Shown piece by piece: positions 26,201 through 33,521 of a stretch of 64,000 nt of DNA. This DNA is from Woeseiaceae bacterium (GTDB taxonomy: Bacteria; Pseudomonadota; Gammaproteobacteria; Steroidobacterales; Woeseiaceae). The stretch spans positions 186,001 to 250,000 of the forward strand of contig JAJFKS010000034.1 of the NCBI GenBank assembly GCA_021773115.1. The letters run 5' to 3'. How positions within the stretch are numbered: the stretch's first letter is position 1; each line of letters opens with the position of its first letter. The translations under genes were made by a program, and so were the position numbers. The notes below the pieces were generated by a model. The model saw nothing but the letters and a program-made list of their open reading frames with translations. It had not been told where the DNA came from and did no database searches.

Positions 26201-27027
26201 TGCAGCACGGTGCCTTTGCGACCGCCGGCATACACCTGCCCGTCGGCGGACGATCCGTAAATTCCTTCGAGGTTTTCGCTGGCGGTTGCAACGACGCTGC
26301 AACTGGCGCCGTCGTGGCGATAGATTTCTTCGTTTCGGACCAGATACAGATTACCGGCTGCGTCGCCCCAGAGGTCACTGAAACTACCGCCGGCGTTGCA
26401 CAGGCTGTCCCGCGGTCCCCAGGTCCCCGTGACGCGATCATAACGGTACAGTTCACCGCGATCGCTCATGGCATAGAAGGCATTGGCGTCGCCCCAGGCG
26501 TCTTCGAGATCCCGGTTGTCGGTGCCCGCCGCAGCCGACTCGTCGGTCCAGGCGGCGCCGTCGTAGGAATATAACGTCCCCTTCTTGCCTACGACGTAAG
26601 CCTCGGTGGCAGATGCCGCCCAGACACCTAAGAGGTCCTCGTTCGTAAATCCAGTGTGATCAATCCAGACATTCGCCACGAGCTGCAAAGCCGTACCGTC
26701 TTTACCGACAGCAAAAGCTGTTGTCGAATCGACGACTTCAACGTCGTTCAGGTCCTCGTTGGTCGGACTCAGCATTGGCGACCAACCACTGCCGTCCTGG
26801 CGGAAAATAGTGCCCTTGCGTCCGACGCCGATGATATTGCTGTCGGAGCTACCTGAAATCCCTCGAAAATCCTGATTCCCCAGCGTTTCACTGGTACAAA
26901 CCTGTACCGCATGAGCTGTCGCGGGAATCCACTGCACCGTCATCTGCAGCAACAGAACGATGCCTATATATAAGTGTCGCGATCGTTTGCGATTGGTCAG
27001 CGTCACTGTTGCCGTTTCAGTATTCAT
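23266..27027 (-). CDS. mshQ: MshQ-like pilus-associated adhesin (propeller, LamG, DUF6701)
   Basis: A 1253-residue exported protein, last in the MSHA operon and a candidate tip adhesin. An N-terminal signal/anchor (about 19-41) is followed by about seven repeats (about 50-320) with the pattern VGxxGTIxxYDGxxW (for example GVGRKGTIFRQDGSGW, VVGKKGTLYSYDGAAW), suggesting a beta-propeller. Next comes a LamG/concanavalin-like domain (about 325-545, AAFDGTSSYVSVPDSAALD, MRIYVDGLLI, DGDIDELTIW) and then the long C-terminal region typical of MshQ (DUF6701, from about 555). The ATG at 27027 overlaps the mshP stop (ATGA); the longer frame to 27258 lies within mshP. The propeller is an unusual addition, since many MshQ proteins have mainly LamG plus DUF6701. 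Confidence 0.85.
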   Translation of the reverse strand: MNTETATVTLTNRKRSRHLYIGIVLLLQMTVQWIPATAHAVQVCTSETLGNQDFRGISGSSDSNIIGVGRKGTIFRQDGSGWSPMLSPTNEDLNDVEVVDSTTAFAVGKDGTALQLVANVWIDHTGFTNEDLLGVWAASATEAYVVGKKGTLYSYDGAAWTDESAAAGTDNRDLEDAWGDANAFYAMSDRGELYRYDRVTGTWGPRDSLCNAGGSFSDLWGDAAGNLYLVRNEEIYRHDGASCSVVATASENLEGIYGSSADGQVYAGGRKGTVLHFDGASWTESTEAGEHIEDVWVSPAGNAYYSGRKGEITSCQNVLPTVVADWHLDECTLGIAGSSVFDSGPNALGGTVVGGLDIENTGQLCSAAAFDGTSSYVSVPDSAALDITAGISIAVWVRHNASVPGSWEAILAKGDSAYRLHLNGGCGIADTLPGNVPLGFTLGLNGGCSGADLNSNIVPVPGVWYHVAGTYDGATMRIYVDGLLISSASYSASINSNNFDLFIGENSQQRNRYWDGDIDELTIWTGAITPADVTNHMNRTRPCTNCSNISFLINHDNYGIHCLAETIQVDIVDSLTAAPRTDYNEQITLDSQTGDGTWVLVSGGGTFADTVAGDGLATYDWPLGESSAVFSLDYRQGATTVDIDVYQTSDPLLRDDDSEGPITFSASGFTLTEAPLSNPPPAFIAPFMSPRTAGTDFGVYLTAYGQTPTDPVCGVIETYTGPQNLKFWFTRDDPASGSVALSIDAAAIADNEAGAGNQAVNFTNGQAAVTAKYKDAGRILMAVKDDSLLHPDLPTGIRGSTASLPVKPFRFALSNIEDGGGTPNPGAADASGPVFLAAGEAFSVTVTALDAEGDVTPNFGQEATPESVRLESALVSPAGGNDPGIAPLLGFGPFSGGTATGSAFTWQEVGVISLLPSIGDADYLGGGDVAGTVSGNVGRFIPDRFTTANNAPQFSTQCGSGSFTYTGQSFGYSVPPVITFNAVSVGGAVTQNYTGSFFKVSNTTLQNRNYNAATGTLDLLGLPAVTVDPAVADTGAGTGTLLFSAGSGLAFLRTLPVPPFDADISLGIDLIDGDAVTALSNPVVVSSIGFDSGASIRFGRARLMNALGSELVNLAVPMRAEYFIDASSGFGTHTDDNCTTPVTLSLGSFTANLQAGETCVLDGGSPGSSGAGCAAPGPAGQSFREPPLGGDFNLFLQAPGAGNDGSTVITGDVPPWLEFDWDGALPGLEDPSAIATFGIYDGDGRRIYTRELY

Positions 27028-27449
27028 GTCGCATCCGTCAGTGTCGCGCGAATGCGCCGCGAAACATAGTCCGGCGTGCCGTAACTGCCACCCTGCGCAA
27101 ACGCCTCGATAATGTATACATTCACAGTGTTGGGTCCTTCCGCGTGGCTGGTACTGCTGCATGTCGTATCCACACTGAACCCGGACAGTCCGCCTTCGGT
27201 CAGCGCCAGCGTCGCGCTGGTGCAGCTCGCATTGGCGATTGCCTGGTACGCCGACCACTCGATCCCGGCCTGAGCGGCGGCATAGGCGCGCGAACTTTGC
27301 ATGGCCAATAATACCGTTTGATGCTGGGTGCTGCTAAGCCGAACCGCTACTGCAGCCAGTGCGGACAGGACAATGATCAGAAACAGCGCCGGGATCAGCG
27401 AGAACCCTGCTTGCCGTTGCATGCGAATTATGACTGAACTCTTTTTCAT
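27024..27449 (-). CDS. mshP: MSHA biogenesis protein MshP (minor pilin-like)
   Basis: A 141-residue type IV pilin-like protein. The N-terminal hydrophobic stretch GFSLIPALFLIIVLSALAA (about 15-33) resembles a prepilin signal but lacks the usual Glu5, as is typical of MshP/PilX-type proteins. It is the penultimate gene of the operon, 6 nt after mshO and overlapping mshQ by 4 bp. Likely part of the pilus tip or initiation complex that displays MshQ. Confidence 0.82.
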   Translation of the reverse strand: MKKSSVIIRMQRQAGFSLIPALFLIIVLSALAAVAVRLSSTQHQTVLLAMQSSRAYAAAQAGIEWSAYQAIANASCTSATLALTEGGLSGFSVDTTCSSTSHAEGPNTVNVYIIEAFAQGGSYGTPDYVSRRIRATLTDAT

Positions 27450-27455
27450 AGTGGC

Positions 27456-28313
27456 TCAGGGCACGTTGCTGATATGAATCTGGTGCAACAGTGAAACGGT
27501 CTCGCCGCTGTCGGTTAACGCAAGTTGCAATGATACGAGTCCGGCGCGCCGCGATACGCCGGGTGCATATGCGACGCTGCAATTGCTGACCCGATTGCTA
27601 AGCAAAGCGGAGCTTGCGCCGGCAGCCAGCAATTCTACTGCACTGTCGCGATCTACGTGGTTGTTGGCGATACTGTAAGCAGCATATCGCGTCAGCGTTC
27701 CAGCGACCGGATCGCAAATGAAACTCACCGGGCCATCGAGTAGAAATACTCTTCGTCCGGGCGAGCCGTAGGCAAAACGAAAGGCTGGGCTTAACGTTAC
27801 GTTGTCCTCATTCGGGGCGGCATCGGCATTGATATCGATTTGTGTTCCTGGCGGTGTAATGACATTGGCAAGTTCATAGGCATCTGCGCCCGGAACGCCG
27901 ACGTTATAGACCGAAAGATAGTGCGACGTCGATGAAAACGGTTTGCTGACACTCGTAAACGTTCCGACACTATTGAAGGCGCCATCGGCGGTGGCAAAAT
28001 CGAGCTGTTTATTCGCGTCATCGGGGGGACGTTGCTCGCGATAACGAACGCCGTCGATCGTATTCAGCATTTCGACGGCAACCAGCGCGCCGTTGCTCCT
28101 GACACGAATGCTGTTTGGCAGCGCGCGCCGAATATCGCGCGTCATGCGACGCAATGAATTATCAGCGAGATCGACAAGCATGGCACGGCGTGACTGATCG
28201 GTGTAGCTTCGCACCGGGCCGGCGATGAACATCGCCATGAACGAAACGACAATGGAACTCAGCACGATTGTGACGATGAGCTCTATTAACGTAAACCCTC
28301 TTAAGTGGCGCAT
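27456..28313 (-). CDS. mshO: MSHA biogenesis protein MshO (minor pilin)
   Basis: A 285-residue prepilin-like protein with a class III signal, MRHLRG followed by FTLIELIVTIVLSSIVV; cleavage by the prepilin peptidase would leave N-terminal Phe and retain Glu5. The globular part is typical in size for MshO, equivalent to PilW/GspJ-type minor pilins. Positioned between mshD (7 nt upstream) and mshP (6 nt downstream). Confidence 0.87.
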   Translation of the reverse strand: MRHLRGFTLIELIVTIVLSSIVVSFMAMFIAGPVRSYTDQSRRAMLVDLADNSLRRMTRDIRRALPNSIRVRSNGALVAVEMLNTIDGVRYREQRPPDDANKQLDFATADGAFNSVGTFTSVSKPFSSTSHYLSVYNVGVPGADAYELANVITPPGTQIDINADAAPNEDNVTLSPAFRFAYGSPGRRVFLLDGPVSFICDPVAGTLTRYAAYSIANNHVDRDSAVELLAAGASSALLSNRVSNCSVAYAPGVSRRAGLVSLQLALTDSGETVSLLHQIHISNVP

Positions 28314-28320
28314 GCGGTGC

Positions 28321-28794
28321 TCACAATGCGGTCCGGTAGGCGCTCAGCGTGAAATCAATATCATTGCTCCAGGACACGGTGACATCGACACGCAAGGCAG
28401 CAGCGGCTGGTACGCCCGGAAGTGCCGTGGACGGTGTTACTGCTACAGCGACGTTGTACGCGCCAAGATTCGTGATGGGATTATCGAACTGGTCGCGCGC
28501 ACCGGCGTCGTTGAGGCCATCGTAGTCATCGACGTCGTCGAAGAGGGCACGCGCACCTTCGCCGTCGACACCATCCGGATCCGTAAAGGCCTTGAGGGAA
28601 ATTTCTTCGAGATACGCTTCGGCGATAGCGACGGCCTGATGCCGCAGCATCGGGTCAGCACTGTGTGCCGTTGTCATTGCGATGACGCCCAAAACGGCGC
28701 TGGAGGCGATGCCGACAATGACAATGGAGACGATCAGCTCAATGAGCGTTACGCCGCGTTGTCGCCGTAATGAATTCAGCGAGAGGTCGTTCAT
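28321..28794 (-). CDS. mshD: MSHA minor pilin MshD
   Basis: A 157-residue prepilin with the signal RRQRG followed by VTLIELIVSIVIVGIASS (Glu5 present). Its start overlaps the mshC stop by 4 bp. MshD is equivalent to PilV/GspI-type minor pilins and contributes to pilus priming. Confidence 0.86.
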   Translation of the reverse strand: MNDLSLNSLRRQRGVTLIELIVSIVIVGIASSAVLGVIAMTTAHSADPMLRHQAVAIAEAYLEEISLKAFTDPDGVDGEGARALFDDVDDYDGLNDAGARDQFDNPITNLGAYNVAVAVTPSTALPGVPAAAALRVDVTVSWSNDIDFTLSAYRTAL

Positions 28795-29309
28795 GGCATC
28801 ACAACCAGTCCGCTTTCGGCGTCGATCACCAGCGACCAGCCACCGACCGCTATCGTTTGATTGGCACCGAGATTAGTACTGCCGATGGCGTTGTATTCTA
28901 TTGTTATTGGCGGAGCCAGCGTGATACCGCTGGATGCGGTGCCTGTCATGAGGGTGCCGTCTCCGAGACCGACGGCTTGCCCGAACCCGGTATCGCCCGT
29001 ATCGCAATGACCGCCGGACGGCGCCTGCTGCGTCAGTGTATAGCTGCCGGTACCGAGAATGACCCGCACGCGACAGCCGCTGGCGACAGCAACTTTCTGC
29101 GCGTAGCGCAGCGCACTCGCGACCTCATCGAAATAGGCGCGTTCCGAGAAAACATCGTTATCGAAAAACCGCGGTGCTGCGATCGCGCTGAGCACGGCAA
29201 TGATCACGATGACGAGCACCAGCTCGATCGTGGTAAAGCCGCCGCGCCGCAAGGCTGGCGAAGATCCGCGCAGCCCCACGGCACGAGTGCGAAGTGTAGC
29301 GTTCAGCAT
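28791..29309 (-). CDS. mshC: MSHA minor pilin MshC
   Basis: A 172-residue prepilin. A longer-than-usual leader (about 24 residues, rich in Arg) ends RRGG before FTTIELVLVIVIIAVLSAIA. The body has one Cys pair (SGCRV and GGHCD). It resembles GspH/FimT-type minor pilins. It starts 35 nt after the mshA stop. An alternative shorter start would be needed if the long leader is not real, but GGGGTG precedes the ATG chosen. Confidence 0.85.
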   Translation of the reverse strand: MLNATLRTRAVGLRGSSPALRRGGFTTIELVLVIVIIAVLSAIAAPRFFDNDVFSERAYFDEVASALRYAQKVAVASGCRVRVILGTGSYTLTQQAPSGGHCDTGDTGFGQAVGLGDGTLMTGTASSGITLAPPITIEYNAIGSTNLGANQTIAVGGWSLVIDAESGLVVMP

Positions 29310-29344
29310 TCGACACCCCGACGTTTCCGCCTATTGACCAGGCA

Positions 29345-29809
29345 TCAGCAACCGTCAAAGTCGGTGGCAATCACCGGCTGTGTGTTGGCTGCTGCCGCTT
29401 GGGTATACGACGAAAAACAGGTCGCCGGAGTCGGGGCGCCGTCTTTCGTAAACGTCGTCGTGGAACCGGCCGTAGCGGCTGTGAATCCGTTGATGTCAGA
29501 CAGCGTGTCCTCGATAGTGACCGCGTCCGGATAGCCGTTGACGATGTCAATCGGGTTGCCTTCGAGCGATACCTGAGTAATCGGTGTCGCGGACTGACTG
29601 TTCTGTGCCAGCCACAGGCCGTGCGACATTGCCGCGGCACTGCGTACGCTACCGGTGAGACCCTGTATGGACGCGATTCGAGCCTCTCGTTCCAGCGAAG
29701 CAAAACGCGGAATCGCGAATGCGGCCAGAATGCCGAGGATGGTAATGACAACCACCAGCTCGATCAGTGTGAAACCGCCTTGCTGGCGATTGAGATTTGC
29801 TTTACTCAT
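29345..29809 (-). CDS. mshA: MSHA major pilin MshA
   Basis: A 154-residue type IV prepilin and the main pilus subunit candidate. The leader MSKANLNRQQGG is cut before FTLIELVVVITILGILAAFA (Glu5 present). The C-terminal part has the two Cys of a D-region-like disulphide (ATCFSSY and DFDGC at the end). A good ribosome site, AAAGGAAG, lies before ATG 29809, and a 75-bp gap from mshF leaves room for its own promoter. Only one MshA/MshB-type pilin is present, whereas Vibrio has mshB and mshA. Confidence 0.87.
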   Translation of the reverse strand: MSKANLNRQQGGFTLIELVVVITILGILAAFAIPRFASLEREARIASIQGLTGSVRSAAAMSHGLWLAQNSQSATPITQVSLEGNPIDIVNGYPDAVTIEDTLSDINGFTAATAGSTTTFTKDGAPTPATCFSSYTQAAAANTQPVIATDFDGC

Positions 29810-29884
29810 TGTCTTACTTCCTTTAGTTACACTTCTTAAAACACAAGCCGGTATTGCTACCAGCAGCTAAAAAAACTATGGCAA

Positions 29885-30478
29885 TCAACGGGGTGTCGTC
29901 GTTTCACCGTCCAGCCATTCAAATCCTGCCACACGCAGTAGTCTCACTCCGTGCAGTTCATCACGGTATGGCTCGAAAACGCCGTTGCCGTCGTTGTCCG
30001 CGAATTCAACACGCACGACGAATTCCGGGCTTTTCGCGGCTTGCCCGGAGTCTATCCATGAAAACGGCCGTCCAGGCCTGTACACCAGGTGGCGCGTTGC
30101 GACATCGAAGTACCAGCTTCTGCTCGGCACGCTCAGCCCGGCGGTCGAGTCGATTTCGCCCGAGTAGTTCGCCGGTGCTTCGAGCATCAGCGCCATCGGA
30201 TTGCTGCCGTTGAATTCGGTCAGGGTCGCCGATCGCCCGCTGGCAATTCGCTTCGCGGCCAGAATGACGAGGCTGCTGCGAATCGTGCTTTCCGTGGTCA
30301 GGACGGCGATACGTTCCGCCTCGTCGATGTACGGCAACAGGCGATTAATCGCGACCGCGAGCAAAATGCCGATAATCACAATGACGATGGTCAGCTCAAA
30401 CAACGAAAAGCCGGATTCGCATGCGGCTGCCGGAGATCGACGCAATGCACGCTTGTGTATTTGAGCGCGCATTTTCAT
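29885..30478 (-). CDS. mshF: MshF-like prepilin-type protein
   Basis: A 197-residue protein with the prepilin-type segment ESG followed by FSLFELTIVIVIIGILLAVA (Glu5 present) after a leader of about 24 basic residues. It occupies the mshF position between mshG and the pilin gene. The ATG at 30478 overlaps the mshG stop (ATGA). An acidic Ca-like loop, FADNDGNGVFEPYRDE, is seen near residue 165. It could instead be named MshB; position favours MshF. Confidence 0.68.
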   Translation of the reverse strand: MKMRAQIHKRALRRSPAAACESGFSLFELTIVIVIIGILLAVAINRLLPYIDEAERIAVLTTESTIRSSLVILAAKRIASGRSATLTEFNGSNPMALMLEAPANYSGEIDSTAGLSVPSRSWYFDVATRHLVYRPGRPFSWIDSGQAAKSPEFVVRVEFADNDGNGVFEPYRDELHGVRLLRVAGFEWLDGETTTPR

Positions 30479-31707
30479 GATGGCACCCTGGTCGCGGCAA
30501 TCATGTCCCACATCGGCAGAAAAACGCCCAGCGCGAGGATTAAAACCATCGCGCCAACGACGACGATAAGAATCGGCTCAATGGCGGCACTCAGTTTTTC
30601 AAGGTCGTAGTCGAGTTCACGCCAGTAGTGGTCGGCTGCTTCTGACATCAGGTCTGGCAGCGAGCCGGTTTCTTCGCCGAGTGCGATGAGTTGCAATACC
30701 AATGGAGTAAACAGATCGGTGTTGTGCGCCGTGCGCCAGAGCGACTCGCCGCGTTCAATACCAGCGCTCAGTCGGCCGAGTTTTTCGGCCATGTAGACGT
30801 TACCGACGGTACCGGCGATGGTCGTCAGAGTGGTGTTCATCGGCAGCCCGGCCTCCAGTGAAATACTGAGCGAGCGCGTAATTCGGGCAAGTACCGCATT
30901 ACGGACGAGGCCGCCGGTCACTGGCATTTGCAGTTTGCTGCGGTCCCAGTTGTAGCGTCCCGATTCCGTACGCACGTAAGCTATTGCGCCCAGCGTCGTG
31001 GCGCCGATGGCTGTCAAGAGTAGCAGCCAGTGGTTGATGACGATGTCCGATGCGCCGATAATCATGCGCGTTGGCAGCGGTATATTGTCGCCGAGGACGC
31101 GAAAGATCGGCGCGAAATTCGGGATAACAAAGATTGTAATAATCGCGATCGCAATGATGACACCGGCGATGACGATCAGCGGATAACGCACCGCGCTCCG
31201 CACGCGATCTTTTATTTCCTGATCCCGGCCGAGATATACGCAGAGGTTTTCGAAAGATGTCTCGAGCGTACCGGTGGACTCGCCCATGTCCACCATGCTG
31301 ACGAACAGTTTCGAAAAAATTTCCGGGTGGCGGGCCAGTGATCGTGCCAGGCTGCGACCGGACTGCAGGCTTTCGATGACGTCGACCAGGGCCTCTTTGA
31401 GGATCGCATTGTGCGTCGTCTCCATGAGCCCCGTCAGGCCGCGAAGCAGAGGCAGGCCGGTACGCGTGACCGTGTACATTTGCCGGCAGAACAGCACCAG
31501 GTCCTTGGTCGTAGGGCGGTCCCGGCCAAGACGTCGGCGGAAGCTCGCGAAGTCGATTTCGCCTTGCTTTGCCGACGCTTTTATCGAGGTCGGCGTGATT
31601 CCGATGCTGGTGAGTCGTGCGGCGACCGCGTCACTGGACGCGCCGTGCAAGCGGCCATCCACTGCCGCGCCTGTTGAGGATCGCCCTTTGTAGGAAAATT
31701 CTGCCAT
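30475..31707 (-). CDS. mshG: Pilus inner-membrane platform protein MshG
   Basis: A 410-residue GspF/PilC-family protein, the membrane platform on which the extension ATPase acts. Two T2SSF domains (about 70-195 and 275-395) are each followed by hydrophobic helices (VIAGVIIAIAIITIFVIP, ILIVVVGAMVLILALGVFLP), with MYTVTRTGLPLLRGL and LIALGEETGSLPDLM as typical motifs. The ATG at 31707 begins 1 nt after the mshE stop; the open frame to 31824 is inside mshE. Confidence 0.92.
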   Translation of the reverse strand: MAEFSYKGRSSTGAAVDGRLHGASSDAVAARLTSIGITPTSIKASAKQGEIDFASFRRRLGRDRPTTKDLVLFCRQMYTVTRTGLPLLRGLTGLMETTHNAILKEALVDVIESLQSGRSLARSLARHPEIFSKLFVSMVDMGESTGTLETSFENLCVYLGRDQEIKDRVRSAVRYPLIVIAGVIIAIAIITIFVIPNFAPIFRVLGDNIPLPTRMIIGASDIVINHWLLLLTAIGATTLGAIAYVRTESGRYNWDRSKLQMPVTGGLVRNAVLARITRSLSISLEAGLPMNTTLTTIAGTVGNVYMAEKLGRLSAGIERGESLWRTAHNTDLFTPLVLQLIALGEETGSLPDLMSEAADHYWRELDYDLEKLSAAIEPILIVVVGAMVLILALGVFLPMWDMIAATRVPS

Positions 31708-31708
31708 C

Positions 31709-33496
31709 TCAGACGCCGGCGTCCGCCGCCTCTTCTGCATTCGCATCGAGCAACGGTTCGACCTCGTCGAGGCCGCCTGAAATTCTGATGACTTCGTCCA
31801 GCGTCGTGATGCCAGAGGCGGCATACTCGAGAGCGCACTGCGTCAACGGCACGTAGCTTTCCTTCGCGTCCGCCGCCGCCATAAAAGCGGCCAGATCTTC
31901 GCGCCGGATTGCGTCGGTCAGCGTAGCGTCCATCTCGAGCAACTCGTAAACGCCGATGCGACCCTGGTAGCCGGTCAAATGACAGTAATTGCAGCCGTCA
32001 CCATGTACGAATTCTGCGCTCTTGGTCTGCGATTCGCCGAAGCTTGCGTCAAGCCACGCGGATTGCTGCGCGTCGGGCGTGTAGGGCGCTTTGCAGTTTT
32101 CGCAGACGCGGCGAACCAGTCGCTGCGCGACAATGCCGTGTAACGCAGCAGCGATTAGATAGCCGGGTGCGTCCATATCGAGTAGTCGGCTGATCGTCGC
32201 AGCGGCATTGACCGTGTGCAGCGTCGAAAAAACGAGGTGGCCTGTCATGGCCGCACGGAGACCGATGTCGGCCGTCTCACGATCACGCATCTCGCCGACG
32301 AGAATGATATCGGGATCCTGGCGCAATGCCGTCCGCAGTACGCGCGCGAAATCAAGCCCTATGCGAGCATTAACCTGCACTTGATTAATTCGTTCGAGAC
32401 GGTACTCAACCGGGTCCTCGACGGTAATGATTTTCGTTGTCGGACGATTGACGCGGTTCAGCGCCGAATACAAGGTCGTCGTCTTACCACTACCGGTGGG
32501 TCCGGTGACCAGCACCATGCCACTTGGTCTCTCGATCATGCTGCGAAAGCGGCTTAATATCGCAGGCGGCATACCGAGGTGATCCAGCGTCAGCAGGTTG
32601 GCGGAATTGTCCAGCAGGCGCAAAACGACCGACTCACCGTGTTGCACCGGTAATGTCGAGACGCGCACATCAAGTGTCACCGCGCCGACGTGTATGGAAA
32701 AGCGACCGTCCTGCGGCAGTCGTTTCTCGGAAATATCCAGTCCGCTCATCAGTTTCAATCGAGTGACGAGTGCCGAGGCCACACCGCCGCCTTCGATAAT
32801 GTGTTCGTGCAACAGCCCGTCGACGCGTTGCCGGATACGCAATACGAATTCATCGGGTTCAATGTGAATATCGGATGCCTTGACCTGAACCGCGTCCTTG
32901 AACATCGATTGCAACAGCTTAATAACCGGCGCGTCATCGCTGTCGGAATCTGCAGTCAGCTTGTCGATGTCGATTTGACCTTCGCTAAGCTCGTTTTTTA
33001 CCTGTGCGGCAAAGGCGTTGATCTCGTCGGTGCGGCGATAGACGATATCGATCGTGCGCAACAGTTCGCTTTCGCCAACCAGCGCCAGTCGCAATGGTTT
33101 TTGCAGTAGACGCGACAGTTCGTCGAAGGCGAAGATATCGGTCGGGTCCGCCATGCCTAGGAGCAGGCCGTCGCGTGATTGCTGCAGCACAATCGCTTTG
33201 TAACGACGCGCATGCACTTCATCGAGCAGGCTGACCGTCGGCATATCAAGTTGTACGCCACCCAGATCGATGTAGTCGATATTCAGGTGTTGTGCCAGGA
33301 ATCGATGTAGCTCGGCTTCGGTAATCGCGTCGACTTCAGTGAGCGCGCGGCCCAGTTTCTGGCCGGTCATCTTCTGATGTTGTAGTGCGAGTTCGAGCTG
33401 CGCCTGCGTGATCGCTCCCGCACCGATAAGCATATCGCCGAGCCGGATCTTGCGGACCCGGGCGCTGGCTGATTTGTCTGTAGTCGTATTACTCAT
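31709..33496 (-). CDS. mshE: MSHA pilus extension ATPase MshE with c-di-GMP-binding MshEN domain
   Basis: A 595-residue GspE/PilB-type hexameric ATPase that drives pilus assembly. Residues 18-41 (RLGDMLIGAGAITQAQLELA and on to the final Gln) match the known c-di-GMP-binding MshEN motif RLGxxL-xxG-L/I-xxxxLxxxLxxQ, and a second half-motif starts KLGRALTEVDAITEAEL. The ATPase core has Walker A GPTGSGKTTTLYSAL, Asp/His boxes and a four-Cys zinc site (CENC and CNYC). Start ATG 33496; the longer frame runs into mshL. It links the pilus directly to cellular c-di-GMP, which three enzymes encoded 10-20 kb away can make or break. Confidence 0.93.
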   Translation of the reverse strand: MSNTTTDKSASARVRKIRLGDMLIGAGAITQAQLELALQHQKMTGQKLGRALTEVDAITEAELHRFLAQHLNIDYIDLGGVQLDMPTVSLLDEVHARRYKAIVLQQSRDGLLLGMADPTDIFAFDELSRLLQKPLRLALVGESELLRTIDIVYRRTDEINAFAAQVKNELSEGQIDIDKLTADSDSDDAPVIKLLQSMFKDAVQVKASDIHIEPDEFVLRIRQRVDGLLHEHIIEGGGVASALVTRLKLMSGLDISEKRLPQDGRFSIHVGAVTLDVRVSTLPVQHGESVVLRLLDNSANLLTLDHLGMPPAILSRFRSMIERPSGMVLVTGPTGSGKTTTLYSALNRVNRPTTKIITVEDPVEYRLERINQVQVNARIGLDFARVLRTALRQDPDIILVGEMRDRETADIGLRAAMTGHLVFSTLHTVNAAATISRLLDMDAPGYLIAAALHGIVAQRLVRRVCENCKAPYTPDAQQSAWLDASFGESQTKSAEFVHGDGCNYCHLTGYQGRIGVYELLEMDATLTDAIRREDLAAFMAAADAKESYVPLTQCALEYAASGITTLDEVIRISGGLDEVEPLLDANAEEAADAGV

Positions 33497-33521
33497 GGTA
33501 TTGATTTCCGCAAGCAGGCAT

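Noticed and set aside
25831..26574. 247-codon frames on both strands inside mshQ
   Set aside because: They are shadows of the MshQ repeat and LamG regions; the composition mirrors the real frame.
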